The notes below the pieces were generated by a model, which did no database searches, had not been told where the DNA came from, and was given only the letters and a program-made list of their open reading frames with translations. DNA of 41,087 nt, from contig JAKFEY010000026.1 in NCBI GenBank assembly GCA_036675475.1, positions 1-41,087 on the forward strand. Reading direction: 5' to 3'. How positions within the stretch are numbered: the stretch's first letter is position 1; the number at the start of each line of letters is the position of its first letter. Positions 1 through 8,578 of this stretch are shown here, in pieces. The DNA is from JALYRV01 sp036675475 (lineage in GTDB: Bacteria; Acidobacteriota; Vicinamibacteria; Vicinamibacterales; SCN-69-37). Both the position numbers and the translations under genes were made by a program.

Positions 1-1
1 C

Positions 2-190
2 GGCATTGCCGAGGCCTACGAGCCTGAGGCGCTGGTCGGCCGCCACGTCGTCATCGTCGCCAACCTCGAGCCGCGCATGCTGATGGGCATCGAGTCGAAC
101 GGCATGGTGCTGGCGGCGAGCCCGGACGGCGGCAAACCGACGCTGATCGGCTTCGAGACCGCGCCCGAGCCAGGTACGCGGGTCCGCTAA
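2..190 (+). CDS. metG: Methionyl-tRNA synthetase, C-terminal tRNA-binding domain (5' end outside window)
   Basis: The last 62 codons of a gene that enters from the left edge. The visible protein contains EPEALVGRHVVIVANLEP followed by LMGIESNGMVLAA. This is the end of the EMAP-II/Trbp111-like OB-fold that follows the catalytic core in dimeric bacterial MetRS and grips the tRNA elbow. In the family the catalytic part charges tRNA-Met with methionine in the cytoplasm; that part is not in the window. The stop is TAA at 188-190. A TatD-type DNase follows 29 bp later, and metG-tatD is a common gene pair in bacteria. A stand-alone tRNA-binding protein is possible, but the spacing and the neighbour favour metG. 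Confidence 0.85.
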   Translation, partial: GIAEAYEPEALVGRHVVIVANLEPRMLMGIESNGMVLAASPDGGKPTLIGFETAPEPGTRVR

Positions 191-214
191 ATCACCAGAT
201 CACGAGATCACCAA
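191..214. repeat. 8-bp tandem repeat between metG and tatD
   Basis: Three copies of an 8-mer (ATCACCAG, ATCACGAG, ATCACCAA) begin directly after the metG stop codon and run up to the tatD start. They fill almost the whole 29-bp spacer, and no clear Shine-Dalgarno sequence is left. Confidence 0.75.
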
Positions 215-219
215 ATCCC

Positions 220-1008
220 ATGGTCGACTCCCACTGTCATCTCGCCGGCGAAGAGTTCGTCGCCGACCTGCGAGACGTCGTGGCGCGGGCGCAGGCGGCA
301 GGCGTCACGCGGGCCGTGGTGATCCTGTCGGCCACCGACGCGGGGGAAATCGAGCGCGGCGCTGCGGTCACGGCGGCCTGGCCCGAGGTGCAGTTCGCCT
401 GCGGCGTGCATCCGCACGAGGCGGGGAAGTTCGCGGCCGATCCCGAGGGGGCGGCCGAGCACGTGCGGGCGATCGTCGCGCCGCGCGCCTCGATTCGCCT
501 GATCGGCGAGATCGGTCTCGACTATCACTACGACTTCGCGCCGCGCGACATTCAGCAGCGGGTGTTCCGCGCGCAGATTGGCACCGCCCGCGCGCTCGGC
601 ATGCCCGTCGTCATCCACACGCGCGAGGCGTGGGCCGACACGATGGCGATCCTGCGCGAGGAGCGCGCCGCGGATGTGGGGGCGGTATTCCACTGCTTCA
701 CCGGGAGCGAGACCGAGGCGCGCGAGGCGCTCGACGCCGGCTTCTGCCTGTCGTTTTCAGGGATTGCGACTTTTCCGAAGGCGGAAAATATCCGCGCGGC
801 CGCGCGCCTGACGCCGCCCGACCGGCTGCTCACCGAAACGGATTCGCCGTTTCTGGCGCCGGTGCCGCATCGCGGCAAGCGCAACGAGCCGGCCTTCGTG
901 GCCGACGTCACCCGGGCGCTCGCCGCCGCCCGGCAGGAGCCGGTCGAGGTCACGGCCTCCGCGGCGGCGTCCACGCTCGACTTCCTGTTGACCCGCCGGG
1001 TTCCGTAA
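220..1008 (+). CDS. TatD-family metal-dependent deoxyribonuclease
   Basis: A 262-residue TIM-barrel hydrolase, normal length for the TatD/YcfH family. The metal ligands are visible in order: HCH near the N-terminus (residues 5-7), GEIGLDYHYDFAP (the metal-bridging glutamate), VIHTRE, FHCFTG, and the C-terminal TETDSPFLAP with its conserved aspartate, followed by the family hallmark HRGKRNEP. Members are Mg-dependent 3'-5' exonucleases or DNases of the cytoplasm. The ATG at 220 sits right after an 8-bp tandem repeat and starts at MVDSHCHL, exactly where family members start. It lies between metG and a polyprenyl synthase gene, 14 bp before the latter, so co-transcription is likely. Substrate specificity within the family cannot be read from sequence. 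Confidence 0.93.
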   Translation: MVDSHCHLAGEEFVADLRDVVARAQAAGVTRAVVILSATDAGEIERGAAVTAAWPEVQFACGVHPHEAGKFAADPEGAAEHVRAIVAPRASIRLIGEIGLDYHYDFAPRDIQQRVFRAQIGTARALGMPVVIHTREAWADTMAILREERAADVGAVFHCFTGSETEAREALDAGFCLSFSGIATFPKAENIRAAARLTPPDRLLTETDSPFLAPVPHRGKRNEPAFVADVTRALAAARQEPVEVTASAAASTLDFLLTRRVP

Positions 1009-1022
1009 TAAACTGAAGCGCA

Positions 1023-2018
1023 GTGCAGCCATCCTCGTCATTCGCGGATCTCAGCCAGATTTTCGAGCCGGTTCGCGCCGATCTCGAGAAGGTCGAGAAG
1101 GAATACGCCCGGCACGTCGAGTCGCGCGTGGCGCTGATCCCCGAGATGGGGCGCTACATCCAGAACTCGGGCGGCAAGCGCGTGCGCCCGGCCCTGCTGC
1201 TGATGGCGGCGCGGCTCGCCGGCTATTCGGGCGACGGCGCCGTGCTCTATGCGTCGGTCGTGGAGTTCATCCACACCGCGACGCTGGTGCACGACGACAT
1301 CATCGACGAGGCCGACACGCGCCGCGGCCGCCTGGCCGTGCACTCGCGGTGGGGCAACGACATTACGGTGCTGCTCGGCGACTATCTCTACATCAAGTCG
1401 ATGGCGCTGGCCCTGACGCAGGACTCGCTGGACGTGATCCGGCTGCTGTGCGACGTCACCCTCAAGATGATCGAGGGCGAAATCTACCAGCTCACCAAGC
1501 AGGGCGACGTCGACATCAGCGAGGAAGAGCACTACGAGATCATCCGGCGCAAGACGGCGTTCCTGTTCTCGGGCTGCGCCGAGATCGGCGGCCTCCTCGG
1601 CAAGTGCACCGACCAGCAGCGCGAGGCGCTGCGGGGCTATGGCCTCGAGCTGGGCCTCGCGTTCCAGATCGTCGACGACTTGCTCGACTACACGGCCGAT
1701 CAGGTCGCGCTCGGCAAGCCCATTGGGGGCGACCTGCGCGAAGGCAAGGTCACGCTGCCGATCATCCTGCTGCTCGGCAGCGGCGGCGCCGAAGCCGACG
1801 CGATCGTCCGCAACACCGTGCGCGACCGCACGATGGAGCCGTCGGACTGGCACCGGCTGTGCCACCTGCTGCAGGAAACCCGCGCCGCGGAGCTCGCCCT
1901 CGAGCGCGCCCAGGAGCACGCGGCCAAAGCCAAGGCGCACCTCGCCGTGTTTCCGCCATCGGTCGAGCGCGACGCGCTGATGGCGCTTCCCGACTACGTG
2001 CTCGCTCGTGACCGCTGA
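1023..2018 (+). CDS. Trans-polyprenyl diphosphate synthase (octaprenyl/heptaprenyl type)
   Basis: A 331-residue all-helical prenyltransferase. The first aspartate-rich motif is DDIIDEADTRR (from residue 91) and the second is DDLLDYTAD (about residue 218). GGKRVRPAL (residues 50-58) supplies the diphosphate-binding lysine and arginines. The family condenses farnesyl diphosphate with isopentenyl diphosphate to build the isoprenoid tail of quinones, or longer prenyl carriers. The residues before the first DD motif do not reveal chain length with confidence, so no ispB/hepT symbol is given. The start is GTG at 1023, 14 nt after the tatD stop. The 3' end overlaps the ligA start by 11 bp, which indicates translational coupling. 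Confidence 0.93.
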   Translation: MQPSSSFADLSQIFEPVRADLEKVEKEYARHVESRVALIPEMGRYIQNSGGKRVRPALLLMAARLAGYSGDGAVLYASVVEFIHTATLVHDDIIDEADTRRGRLAVHSRWGNDITVLLGDYLYIKSMALALTQDSLDVIRLLCDVTLKMIEGEIYQLTKQGDVDISEEEHYEIIRRKTAFLFSGCAEIGGLLGKCTDQQREALRGYGLELGLAFQIVDDLLDYTADQVALGKPIGGDLREGKVTLPIILLLGSGGAEADAIVRNTVRDRTMEPSDWHRLCHLLQETRAAELALERAQEHAAKAKAHLAVFPPSVERDALMALPDYVLARDR

Positions 2019-4083
2019 TCCGTCCGACCGCCTGGAAGAGCTCCGCGCCCGCATTCGCCATCACGAACACTGCTATTACGTCCTGGATGCGCCCGAGATC
2101 ACGGACGCCGAATTCGATCGGCTGCTGAAGGAGCTCGAGGCGATCGAGGCGGCCAATCCCGACCTCGTCACGCCTGACTCGCCAACGCAGCGCGTGGGCG
2201 GCGTGCCGGCCGAGGGCTTCGCCAGCGTCGAACACGCGGCGCCGATGCTCAGCCTCGACAACGCGTACTCGGACGAGGAGCTGCGCGAGTTCGACGCGCG
2301 CGTGCGCCGCGGCCTCGAGCTCGGCGACGATGCGCCGCCGCTGGCCTATATCGCGGAGCTGAAGATCGACGGCCTCAGCCTCGCCTTGACGTATGAGAAT
2401 GGCCGCCTGGTGCGCGGCGTCACGCGCGGCGATGGCATCCGCGGCGAAGACGTCACGTCGAACGTGCGCGTGATCCGCGCGATTCCGTTGACGCTGCATG
2501 CGCAGGGCGCGGGCGCGGAGGGCCACATCGAGATTCGCGGCGAGGCCTACCTGTCGCGCCAGGCGTTCGACCGCGTGAACCGCGAGCGCGAGGAGGCCGG
2601 CGAGCCGCTGTTTGCGAATCCCCGCAACGCCGCAGCCGGCACCATGCGCACACTCGATCCCCGGGCCGTCAGCCGTCGCGGGCTCAGCGCGTTCTTCTAC
2701 CAGGTCGTCGTGCCCGCCGGCGCGCCGCCGCTCGACGCCTCGCACGCCGAATCGCTGGCGCGCATCGCCGCCTGGGGCCTGCCGGTGGAGCCGCACTGGC
2801 AGCGCTGCGAGGGCATCGAGGCCCTGTCGGCGTTCTGCGCCCGCTGGGCCACCGCGCGGCGCGACCTCGCCTTCGACACCGACGGCATCGTCATCAAGCT
2901 CGACGACCTCGCGCTGCGCGCGCGCCTCGGCACGACCGCGAAGTTTCCGCGATGGGCCGTCGCCTACAAGTTTCCGGCGGAGCAGGCCGAGACGGTGCTG
3001 CGCGAGATTCGCGTCAACGTCGGCCGCACGGGCGCCGTCACGCCGTTCGCCATGCTGGAGCCGGTGTTCCTGAGCGGCTCCACGATTTCGATGGCCACGC
3101 TGCACAACGAACAGGAAATCGCGCGCCGCGATTTCCGCGACGGCGACACCGTCATCATCGAAAAGGGCGGCGACGTCATCCCCAAAGTCGTCCGCGTGGT
3201 GCTGGAGAAGCGGCCGGCCGGTTCGACGCCGTGGGTCATGCCGCGCGAGTGTCCGTCGTGCGGCAGCGCGTTGTCGAAACCCGACGAGGAAGTCGTCTGG
3301 CGCTGCGAGAACGCGTCATGCCCGGCACGGCTGCGCCGCAGCCTCGAACACTTCGCGTCGCGCCGCGCCATGAACATCGAAGGACTCGGGGAATCGCTGA
3401 CGGCGCAGCTGCTCGACAGCGGCCTGGTCACAGACTTCGCGGATCTGTATGACCTCACGGCCGACCAGCTTGCCGCGCTCACCAGCACGAGCGCCGGGAA
3501 GGATGGCAAGACGCTGACGCGGCGGCTCGGCGAAAAGATCGCCGCGAAGCTCGTCGCCGAAATCGAGAAGAGCAAGTCCAACGACATCTGGCGTCTGTTG
3601 CACGCGCTCGGCATCCGGCACATCGGCGAAGGCAGCGCGCAGGCGCTGGCACGGCACTTCGGCTCCATGCCCCGGCTGCAAGAGACGTCGGCCGAAGCAA
3701 TCGAGCAGGTGCCGGACGTCGGCCCCATCGTCGCGCAGGCCGTTCGCGCGTTTCTCGACGAGCCGCACAACCAGCAGTTGATCGCGAGGCTCGCCGGGCG
3801 CGGCGTGCGCATGATCAACGATGCGGCGCCGACCGGCCCTGAGGTGCCCCAGATCTTCGCGGGCAAGACCTTCGTCATCACCGGCACGCTGCCGTCGATG
3901 TCGCGCGAAGAGGCGTCGGCGTTCATTACGCGCCTCGGGGGCAAAGTTGCGGGCTCGGTCAGCCGAAAGACCGCATATCTGGTTGCCGGCGACGAGGCGG
4001 GCTCGAAGCTGCAGAAAGCTCAGGAGCTCGGCGTACCCATTCTCGACGAGGCGGCCCTGAAGGCTCTCGCCGGCGACTTATAA
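2008..4083 (+). CDS. ligA: NAD-dependent DNA ligase LigA
   Basis: 691 residues, full length for bacterial LigA. The N-terminal Ia domain carries the HxxxYYxxD-type NMN contact (HEHCYYVLD). The adenylation motif KIDG has the nucleotide-accepting lysine at residue 119. An OB-fold follows, then a zinc finger with CPSC and CENASC cysteines near residues 415-440, helix-hairpin-helix repeats, and a C-terminal BRCT domain beginning near FAGKTFVITGTL. The enzyme seals nicks between Okazaki fragments and in repair, using NAD+. The GTG start at 2008 overlaps the preceding prenyltransferase gene by 11 bp and gives the usual N-terminus. The TAA stop lies inside a TATAAT hexamer that may serve the next gene. 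Confidence 0.98.
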   Translation: MTADPSDRLEELRARIRHHEHCYYVLDAPEITDAEFDRLLKELEAIEAANPDLVTPDSPTQRVGGVPAEGFASVEHAAPMLSLDNAYSDEELREFDARVRRGLELGDDAPPLAYIAELKIDGLSLALTYENGRLVRGVTRGDGIRGEDVTSNVRVIRAIPLTLHAQGAGAEGHIEIRGEAYLSRQAFDRVNREREEAGEPLFANPRNAAAGTMRTLDPRAVSRRGLSAFFYQVVVPAGAPPLDASHAESLARIAAWGLPVEPHWQRCEGIEALSAFCARWATARRDLAFDTDGIVIKLDDLALRARLGTTAKFPRWAVAYKFPAEQAETVLREIRVNVGRTGAVTPFAMLEPVFLSGSTISMATLHNEQEIARRDFRDGDTVIIEKGGDVIPKVVRVVLEKRPAGSTPWVMPRECPSCGSALSKPDEEVVWRCENASCPARLRRSLEHFASRRAMNIEGLGESLTAQLLDSGLVTDFADLYDLTADQLAALTSTSAGKDGKTLTRRLGEKIAAKLVAEIEKSKSNDIWRLLHALGIRHIGEGSAQALARHFGSMPRLQETSAEAIEQVPDVGPIVAQAVRAFLDEPHNQQLIARLAGRGVRMINDAAPTGPEVPQIFAGKTFVITGTLPSMSREEASAFITRLGGKVAGSVSRKTAYLVAGDEAGSKLQKAQELGVPILDEAALKALAGDL

Positions 4084-4084
4084 T
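4079..4084 (+). promoter_or_regulatory. Possible -10 box for the htrA-type gene
   Basis: TATAAT overlaps the ligA stop codon and ends 16 nt before the ATG at 4101. No convincing -35 hexamer is visible at the right distance. The pattern recurs at several gene borders in this window, which raises its credibility. Confidence 0.4.
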
Positions 4085-4100
4085 CGAACAGGCAGTCGCC

Positions 4101-5579
4101 ATGCGCCGTTTTGTCGCCATCATCATCGTCCTGGTCGGAGTCGTGGCCTTCATGGTCGGGCTTGTCGTTGCCGGCTCAGGCATTCGCATGCCTGCCGGGC
4201 CGCTGACGACGCTGTCGAAGGGCCCGATACCGGACGTGGCGCCGGTGCAGCAGGCCGCGGCGCTGCTGGTGCCATCGACGCTGGCCTCCGGCATCGACTT
4301 CGCCGAAGTCGCGTCGCGGATGAACGCGGCGGTGGTGAATGTCGACGCGAGCTCGCGCGGCGGGCGCCGATCGCGCGGCGATCTCGATGAGCCGCAGCGC
4401 GAAGGGCCGCGGCAGGGCGCCGGCAGCGGCTTCGTCATCGACGCCGACGGCCACATCCTTACGAATTTTCACGTCATCGACGGCGCCGACCGCATCACCA
4501 TCACGCTGTCGGACGGCCGCCGGCTTCGCGCGCGCGTCGTGGGCACCGACCCGGCCATCGACGTCGCGTTGCTGGCCATCGATGCGGGGGCGGCTGCGCG
4601 CATGCCCGTGGCCGCGCTCGGCGACTCCGATCGCCTTCGTGTCGGCGAGTGGGTGTGCGCGATCGGCAACCCGCTTGGCTACGTGCATTCGGTCACGGTG
4701 GGCGTCGTGTCGTTCATGGGCCGCAAGCTCTTCGACAACAGCCTCGACGACTACATCCAGACGGACGCGGCCATCAATTTCGGCAACAGCGGCGGTCCGC
4801 TGATTAACGCGCGCGGCGAAGTCGTGGGTATCAACACCGCCATCAGCTCGCAGGCCAACAACATCGGCTTTGCCATTCCGATCAACCAGGTGCGGGCGGT
4901 GCTGCCGCAGCTGAAGACGCGCGGCCGCGTGGCGCGCGGCTTCATCGGCGTGACGCTCGAAACGGTGACGCCCGAACTGCAGCGCGCGCTCGGGCTGGCC
5001 ACCACGACCGGCGCGATCGTGCAGGAAGTGACCACCGACACGCCGGCAGAGCGCGCGGGGCTGCGCGCGTACGACGTGATTCGGTCGGTGGACGGCCGCG
5101 ACGTGGCGTCGAGCGACGAGCTGATTCGCGACGTGTCTGGCCGTACCCCGGGCAGCGTGGCGCGGCTGCAAGTGCTGCGCGACGGCCGCGAGCAGGACAT
5201 CCTCGTGAAGCTCGCGGAGCGGCCGCTCGATGAGGACGATGTCGAGGAGCGGCGGCCGGTGCAGCCGGCCGACAGCACGCAGCCGCCGCTCGGGATGGTC
5301 GTTCGCAACATCGATCCGTCCACCGCGCAGCGCTATGGCCTGCCGTCGGCCCTCACCGGCGTGCTCGTGACCCGCATCGAGCCGGCCAGCCTCGCGCAGG
5401 TCGCGCGCGTGCGGCGCGGCATGGTCATTCTCGAAATCAACCGCCGCCGCGTGACCTCGGTCGACGACTACGAGCGCGCGGTCGCGCGCGCGCGGCCCGG
5501 CGACGTGCTCGCGCTGTACGTCTACGACCCGCTCGCCGAGCAGCGCTCGATCCTCACCGTCACGATCGAAGGTCAATGA
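4101..5579 (+). CDS. htrA: HtrA/DegP-type serine protease with two PDZ domains
   Basis: 492 residues. The first 25 residues form a signal anchor or signal peptide (MRRFVAIIIVLVGVVAFMVG), placing the protease in the periplasm. The trypsin-like triad is clear: H124 in TNFHVID, D154 in PAIDVALL and S230 in NFGNSGGPL. PDZ1 covers about residues 275-370 and PDZ2 about 390-490. The family degrades misfolded envelope proteins, with the PDZ domains gating activity. A low-complexity arginine/glycine stretch (residues 85-105) precedes the protease core and resembles the regulatory LA loop region. The ATG at 4101 gives a proper signal sequence. The stop overlaps the next start by 4 bp (ATGA), so the protease and the response regulator are probably one transcript. 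Confidence 0.95.
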   Translation: MRRFVAIIIVLVGVVAFMVGLVVAGSGIRMPAGPLTTLSKGPIPDVAPVQQAAALLVPSTLASGIDFAEVASRMNAAVVNVDASSRGGRRSRGDLDEPQREGPRQGAGSGFVIDADGHILTNFHVIDGADRITITLSDGRRLRARVVGTDPAIDVALLAIDAGAAARMPVAALGDSDRLRVGEWVCAIGNPLGYVHSVTVGVVSFMGRKLFDNSLDDYIQTDAAINFGNSGGPLINARGEVVGINTAISSQANNIGFAIPINQVRAVLPQLKTRGRVARGFIGVTLETVTPELQRALGLATTTGAIVQEVTTDTPAERAGLRAYDVIRSVDGRDVASSDELIRDVSGRTPGSVARLQVLRDGREQDILVKLAERPLDEDDVEERRPVQPADSTQPPLGMVVRNIDPSTAQRYGLPSALTGVLVTRIEPASLAQVARVRRGMVILEINRRRVTSVDDYERAVARARPGDVLALYVYDPLAEQRSILTVTIEGQ

Positions 5580-6949
5580 AGCCCCGGATTCTTGTCATAG
5601 ACGATGAGCAGGCCATCCGCGACTCGATGCGGATGATCCTCGAATATGAAGGGTACGACGTGCTGCAATCGGGCACGGCGCCCGAAGGCATGACGATGAT
5701 CGCGCGCGAGAATCCGGACCTGGTGTTCCTGGACATCAAGATGCCGGGGATGGACGGCCTCGAGGCGCTCGGCCGGATCAAGGCGGCGCACGAGCAGCTG
5801 CCGGTGGTGATCGTGTCGGGCCACGGCACCGTGAGCACCGCCGTGGAAGCGACGCGCAAGGGCGCGTTCGACTTCATCGAGAAGCCGCTCGAGCGCGAGC
5901 GCGTGCTGCTCACCATCCGCAACGCGCTGGATCAGAGCCGGCTGCGCGACGAGAACGTCACGCTCAAGAAGGCCGTCGAAGTGCGCCACCAGATGGTGGG
6001 CGAGAGCGCCGGCATCCGCACGGTGATGGAGCAGGTGGGGCGCGCGGCGCCGAGCAACGCCACGGTGCTGATCCTCGGCGAGAGCGGCGTCGGCAAGGAG
6101 CTGGTGGCGCGCGCGATTCACCGCAACTCGAACCGGTCGCGCGAGCGCTTCGTGCAGGTCAACTGCGCCGCCATTCCCGAGGAGCTGATCGAGTCGGAGC
6201 TGTTCGGGCACGAGAAGGGGTCGTTCACCGGCGCCACCGAGAAGCAGATTGGCAAGTTCGAGCAGGCCGACAAGGGGACGATCTTCCTCGACGAGGTCGG
6301 CGACATGAGCGCCAAGACGCAGGCCAAGGTGCTGCGCGTGCTGCAGGAGGGCGAAGTGGAGCGGCTCGGATCGGCGCGCACCATCAAGGTGGACGTGCGC
6401 GTGATTGCCGCGACCAACAAGGATCTCGAAGAGGAGATCGCGCAGAATCGCTTCCGCGAAGATCTCTACTATCGTCTCAAGGTGATTCCGATTGCCGTGC
6501 CGCCGCTGCGCGAGCGCCCGCAGGACATTCCGCTGCTCGTGCGGCATTTCGCGGATCTGTTCAGCCGCGAGAACAACCGCCGCCCCGCGCGCTTCACGCC
6601 CGCCGCGATGGACATGCTGCAGAGCCACCGGTGGAAGGGCAACGTGCGCGAGCTGCGCAACACGGTGGAGCGGCTGATCATCATGTCGCCCGGCGAGGCG
6701 GTGGACGTGCCCGACGTGCGCGGCGTGCTGCGCGTCGACGCGGCCGCCCGTCCCGGCGACGGCGCCCAGGCCGAAAAGCCCGGCACGCTGCGCGGCTTCA
6801 AGGAAAACGCCGAGCGCGCGTTCCTCGTCGAGAAGCTGCGCGAGCACAACTGGAACATTTCGAAGACCGCGGAAGTCATCGACACCCCCCGCAGCAACCT
6901 CTACAAAAAGCTCGAGCAGTACGGCATCAAGCAGGAGATCGACGGTTAG
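5576..6949 (+). CDS. Sigma54-dependent response regulator (NtrC/NtrX family)
   Basis: 457 residues with the classic three-part layout. The receiver domain has phospho-acceptor D53 in LVFLDIKMPGMDG. The AAA+ domain has Walker A GESGVGKE, the sigma54 contact loop GSFTGA and Walker B GTIFLDEVGD. The C-terminal Fis-type helix-turn-helix is NISKTAEVIDTPRSNLYKKL. It would activate RNA polymerase-sigma54 at distant promoters after phosphorylation. The contact loop reads GSFTGA rather than the usual GAFTGA. The receiver (SGHGTVSTAVEATRKGAFDFIEKPLER) looks most like NtrX. No histidine kinase gene lies nearby. The ATGA overlap with the protease gene suggests a shared envelope-stress role, which is inference. 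Confidence 0.95.
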   Translation: MKPRILVIDDEQAIRDSMRMILEYEGYDVLQSGTAPEGMTMIARENPDLVFLDIKMPGMDGLEALGRIKAAHEQLPVVIVSGHGTVSTAVEATRKGAFDFIEKPLERERVLLTIRNALDQSRLRDENVTLKKAVEVRHQMVGESAGIRTVMEQVGRAAPSNATVLILGESGVGKELVARAIHRNSNRSRERFVQVNCAAIPEELIESELFGHEKGSFTGATEKQIGKFEQADKGTIFLDEVGDMSAKTQAKVLRVLQEGEVERLGSARTIKVDVRVIAATNKDLEEEIAQNRFREDLYYRLKVIPIAVPPLRERPQDIPLLVRHFADLFSRENNRRPARFTPAAMDMLQSHRWKGNVRELRNTVERLIIMSPGEAVDVPDVRGVLRVDAAARPGDGAQAEKPGTLRGFKENAERAFLVEKLREHNWNISKTAEVIDTPRSNLYKKLEQYGIKQEIDG

Positions 6950-6953
6950 CTCG

Positions 6954-6959
6954 TATACT
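6954..6959 (+). promoter_or_regulatory. -10 box for RNase P RNA
   Basis: TATACT ends 5 nt before the first base of the P1 helix of RNase P RNA, the spacing expected for a transcription start at about 6965. No good -35 hexamer is visible. Confidence 0.6.
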
Positions 6960-6964
6960 TAATG

Positions 6965-7370
6965 GGCTGCAGCGATACAGACAACCGCGTCCGTAAGGGC
7001 GAGGAAAGTCCGAACTCCGATGGGCAGTGCGCCGGGTAACGCCCGGTCAGGGCAACCTGAAGGACCAGTGGCACAGAAAACATACCGCCACACGGTAGGC
7101 CGGAGCTTCAGCTCCGGCAGACCGAGGCAAGGGTGAAAAGGTGCGGTAAGAGCGCACCGCGCCGGCCGTAAGGTTCGGTGGCAGGCAAAACCCCGCACGG
7201 AGCAAGGCCAAATAGGGGAACACAACGCCGGCGCAAGCGCCGGCGGGTAAAGACGGCCCGTCCAGTTCCCGGGTAGGCTGCTCGAGCCTGGCAGTAATGT
7301 CAGGCCTAGAGGAATGGTTGTCATCCGCCGCAAGGTGGACACAGAATTCGGCTTACGGATCGCTGCAGCC
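6965..7370 (+). ncRNA. rnpB: RNase P RNA, bacterial class A
   Basis: The catalytic RNA that removes 5' leaders from precursor tRNAs. The ends are fixed by a perfect 12-bp P1 helix: 6965-6976 (GGCTGCAGCGAT) pairs with 7359-7370. Universally conserved parts are present in order: GAGGAAAGTCCG (P4 5' strand, about 7000), GACCAGTGGCACAGAAAAC, AAGGGTGAAAAGGTGCGGTAAGAGCGCACC (P9-P10/11), GGAGCAAGGCCAAATAGGGG (P15 and J), GGGTAGGCTGCTCGAGCC, and the 3' P4 strand ACAGAATTCGGCTTAC. The P3 region is short. P12 carries a perfect palindrome (see 7094-7118). No intrinsic terminator follows; the next ATG is only 14 nt past P1. Confidence 0.97.
7094..7118 (+). repeat. Palindromic element in P12 of rnpB
   Basis: GGTAG is followed by an 8-nt arm (GCCGGAGC), the loop TTCA and the exact complementary arm. 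The element before rpoZ (31036-31060) has the same architecture, GGTAG then an 8-nt arm, TTCA and an 8-nt arm, with different arm sequences. It forms the tip of helix P12, a position known to tolerate length change. Confidence 0.6.
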
Positions 7371-7371
7371 T

Positions 7372-7377
7372 TACAAT
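7372..7377 (+). promoter_or_regulatory. Possible -10 box for the amidohydrolase gene
   Basis: TACAAT begins 2 nt after the 3' end of RNase P RNA and ends 7 nt before the ATG at 7385. If used, transcription would start at or next to the start codon. Any -35 element would lie inside rnpB. Confidence 0.4.
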
Positions 7378-7384
7378 CTCATCC

Positions 7385-8578
7385 ATGCGTCAGAGCGTCA
7401 TCGTCTGCCTGAGCGCCGCCGCGCTCGCGTTTTCCACCCCCGTGCTCGACGGCCAGGGCCGCGGCCAGAACCAGGGCGTGCCTCCGCTGCCGAACGGCGA
7501 ATGCCCGCCCGGGCACACGCTGGTCCGGATCGGCCGCTGCCAGGCGCCTGAAGTCGCGCCGCCCAGCATCGTCGACTACCGCCCGAAGTCCACGCTCGTC
7601 GTCGACGAGCACCTGGTGCCGAAGGCGAAGTTTCCCGTTGTCGACATCCACAGCCATCAGACGGCGACCGCGGACAACATGCCGCAGTTGATCACGGAGA
7701 TGGACGCGCTCAATCTGCGCGTGCTCAACAACTTGAGCGGCGGCAGCGGCGCGTCGCTCAAGGAGAAGGTCGACGCGATTCGCAACAGCCCGTACAAGGA
7801 TCGATTTACCGTCTTCGCCAATCCCGACTTCAGGGGTGTCGCCCCAGGCTGGGGCGCCAAGGCGGCGGCGCAGCTCGAGCAGGATGTGCGCAACGGCGCC
7901 ATCGGCCTGAAGATTTTCAAGAATCTCGGCATGACCGCGACCAGGGCCGACGGGTCGCGCCTGCCGGTTGACGACCCGGAGCTCGATCCGCTGTGGGCGG
8001 CGGCGGGACGCCTGAACATTCCCGTACTCATTCACGTCGGCGAGCCGCCGCAGTTCTTCCAGCCGCCCGACTTCACGAACGAGCGCTGGCTCGAGCTGGC
8101 CCTGTTTCCAAGCCGTCGCAATTACGATCCCTCGAAGGTCAAGTTCGAGCAGCTGATCGCCGAGCGCGATCGCATGTTCGCGAAGCACCCGAAGACGCGC
8201 TTCATCGCGGCGCACTTCGGCTACCACGGCCACGACCTGAAAGCGGCCGCGGCGCTGCTCGAGAAGTTACCCAACGTGTATCTCGAGGTGGCCGCGGTGT
8301 TGTACGACTTCGGCCGTCAGCCGCGGACGGCCGCCGCGTTCTTCACGAAGTATCAGGACCGTGTGATGTTCGGCAAGGACACGTACGCGCCGGCGGAATA
8401 TCCGTACTACTGGCGCGTGTTCGAGACGGGCGACGAGTACTTCGATTATTACCGCGACTACCACGCCTTCTGGAAGCTGTACGGCATGGACCTGTCCGAC
8501 GCGGTGCTGCGCAAGCTGTATTACGGCACCGCGCTCACGGTCGCGCCTGGCCTGCCGCGCAACGGGTTTCCGCGATAG
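7385..8578 (+). CDS. Secreted amidohydrolase-2-type metal-dependent hydrolase
   Basis: 397 residues. The N-terminus (MRQSVIVCLSAAALAFS) is a signal peptide, so the enzyme is exported. The mature part is a TIM-barrel hydrolase of the amidohydrolase-2/decarboxylase type. Metal ligands fit VDIHSHQ (about residue 87), the barrel-strand histidine in LIHVGEPP, AHFGYHG, and the final aspartate in MFGKDTYAP. Family members hydrolyse or decarboxylate small cyclic or aromatic substrates; the substrate here is unknown. The gene begins 14 nt after RNase P RNA, with no room for a normal leader. Its TAG stop shares one base with the GTG start of the next epimerase gene, suggesting coupling. A short proline- and cysteine-containing segment (residues 30-55) lies between signal peptide and barrel. 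Confidence 0.85.
   Translation: MRQSVIVCLSAAALAFSTPVLDGQGRGQNQGVPPLPNGECPPGHTLVRIGRCQAPEVAPPSIVDYRPKSTLVVDEHLVPKAKFPVVDIHSHQTATADNMPQLITEMDALNLRVLNNLSGGSGASLKEKVDAIRNSPYKDRFTVFANPDFRGVAPGWGAKAAAQLEQDVRNGAIGLKIFKNLGMTATRADGSRLPVDDPELDPLWAAAGRLNIPVLIHVGEPPQFFQPPDFTNERWLELALFPSRRNYDPSKVKFEQLIAERDRMFAKHPKTRFIAAHFGYHGHDLKAAAALLEKLPNVYLEVAAVLYDFGRQPRTAAAFFTKYQDRVMFGKDTYAPAEYPYYWRVFETGDEYFDYYRDYHAFWKLYGMDLSDAVLRKLYYGTALTVAPGLPRNGFPR

Noticed and set aside
7180..7215. The L15 loop of RNase P RNA reads GGC rather than GGU at the tRNA CCA-binding site
   Set aside because: From memory, GGC also occurs in RNase P RNAs of several other bacterial groups, so it does not seem unusual.
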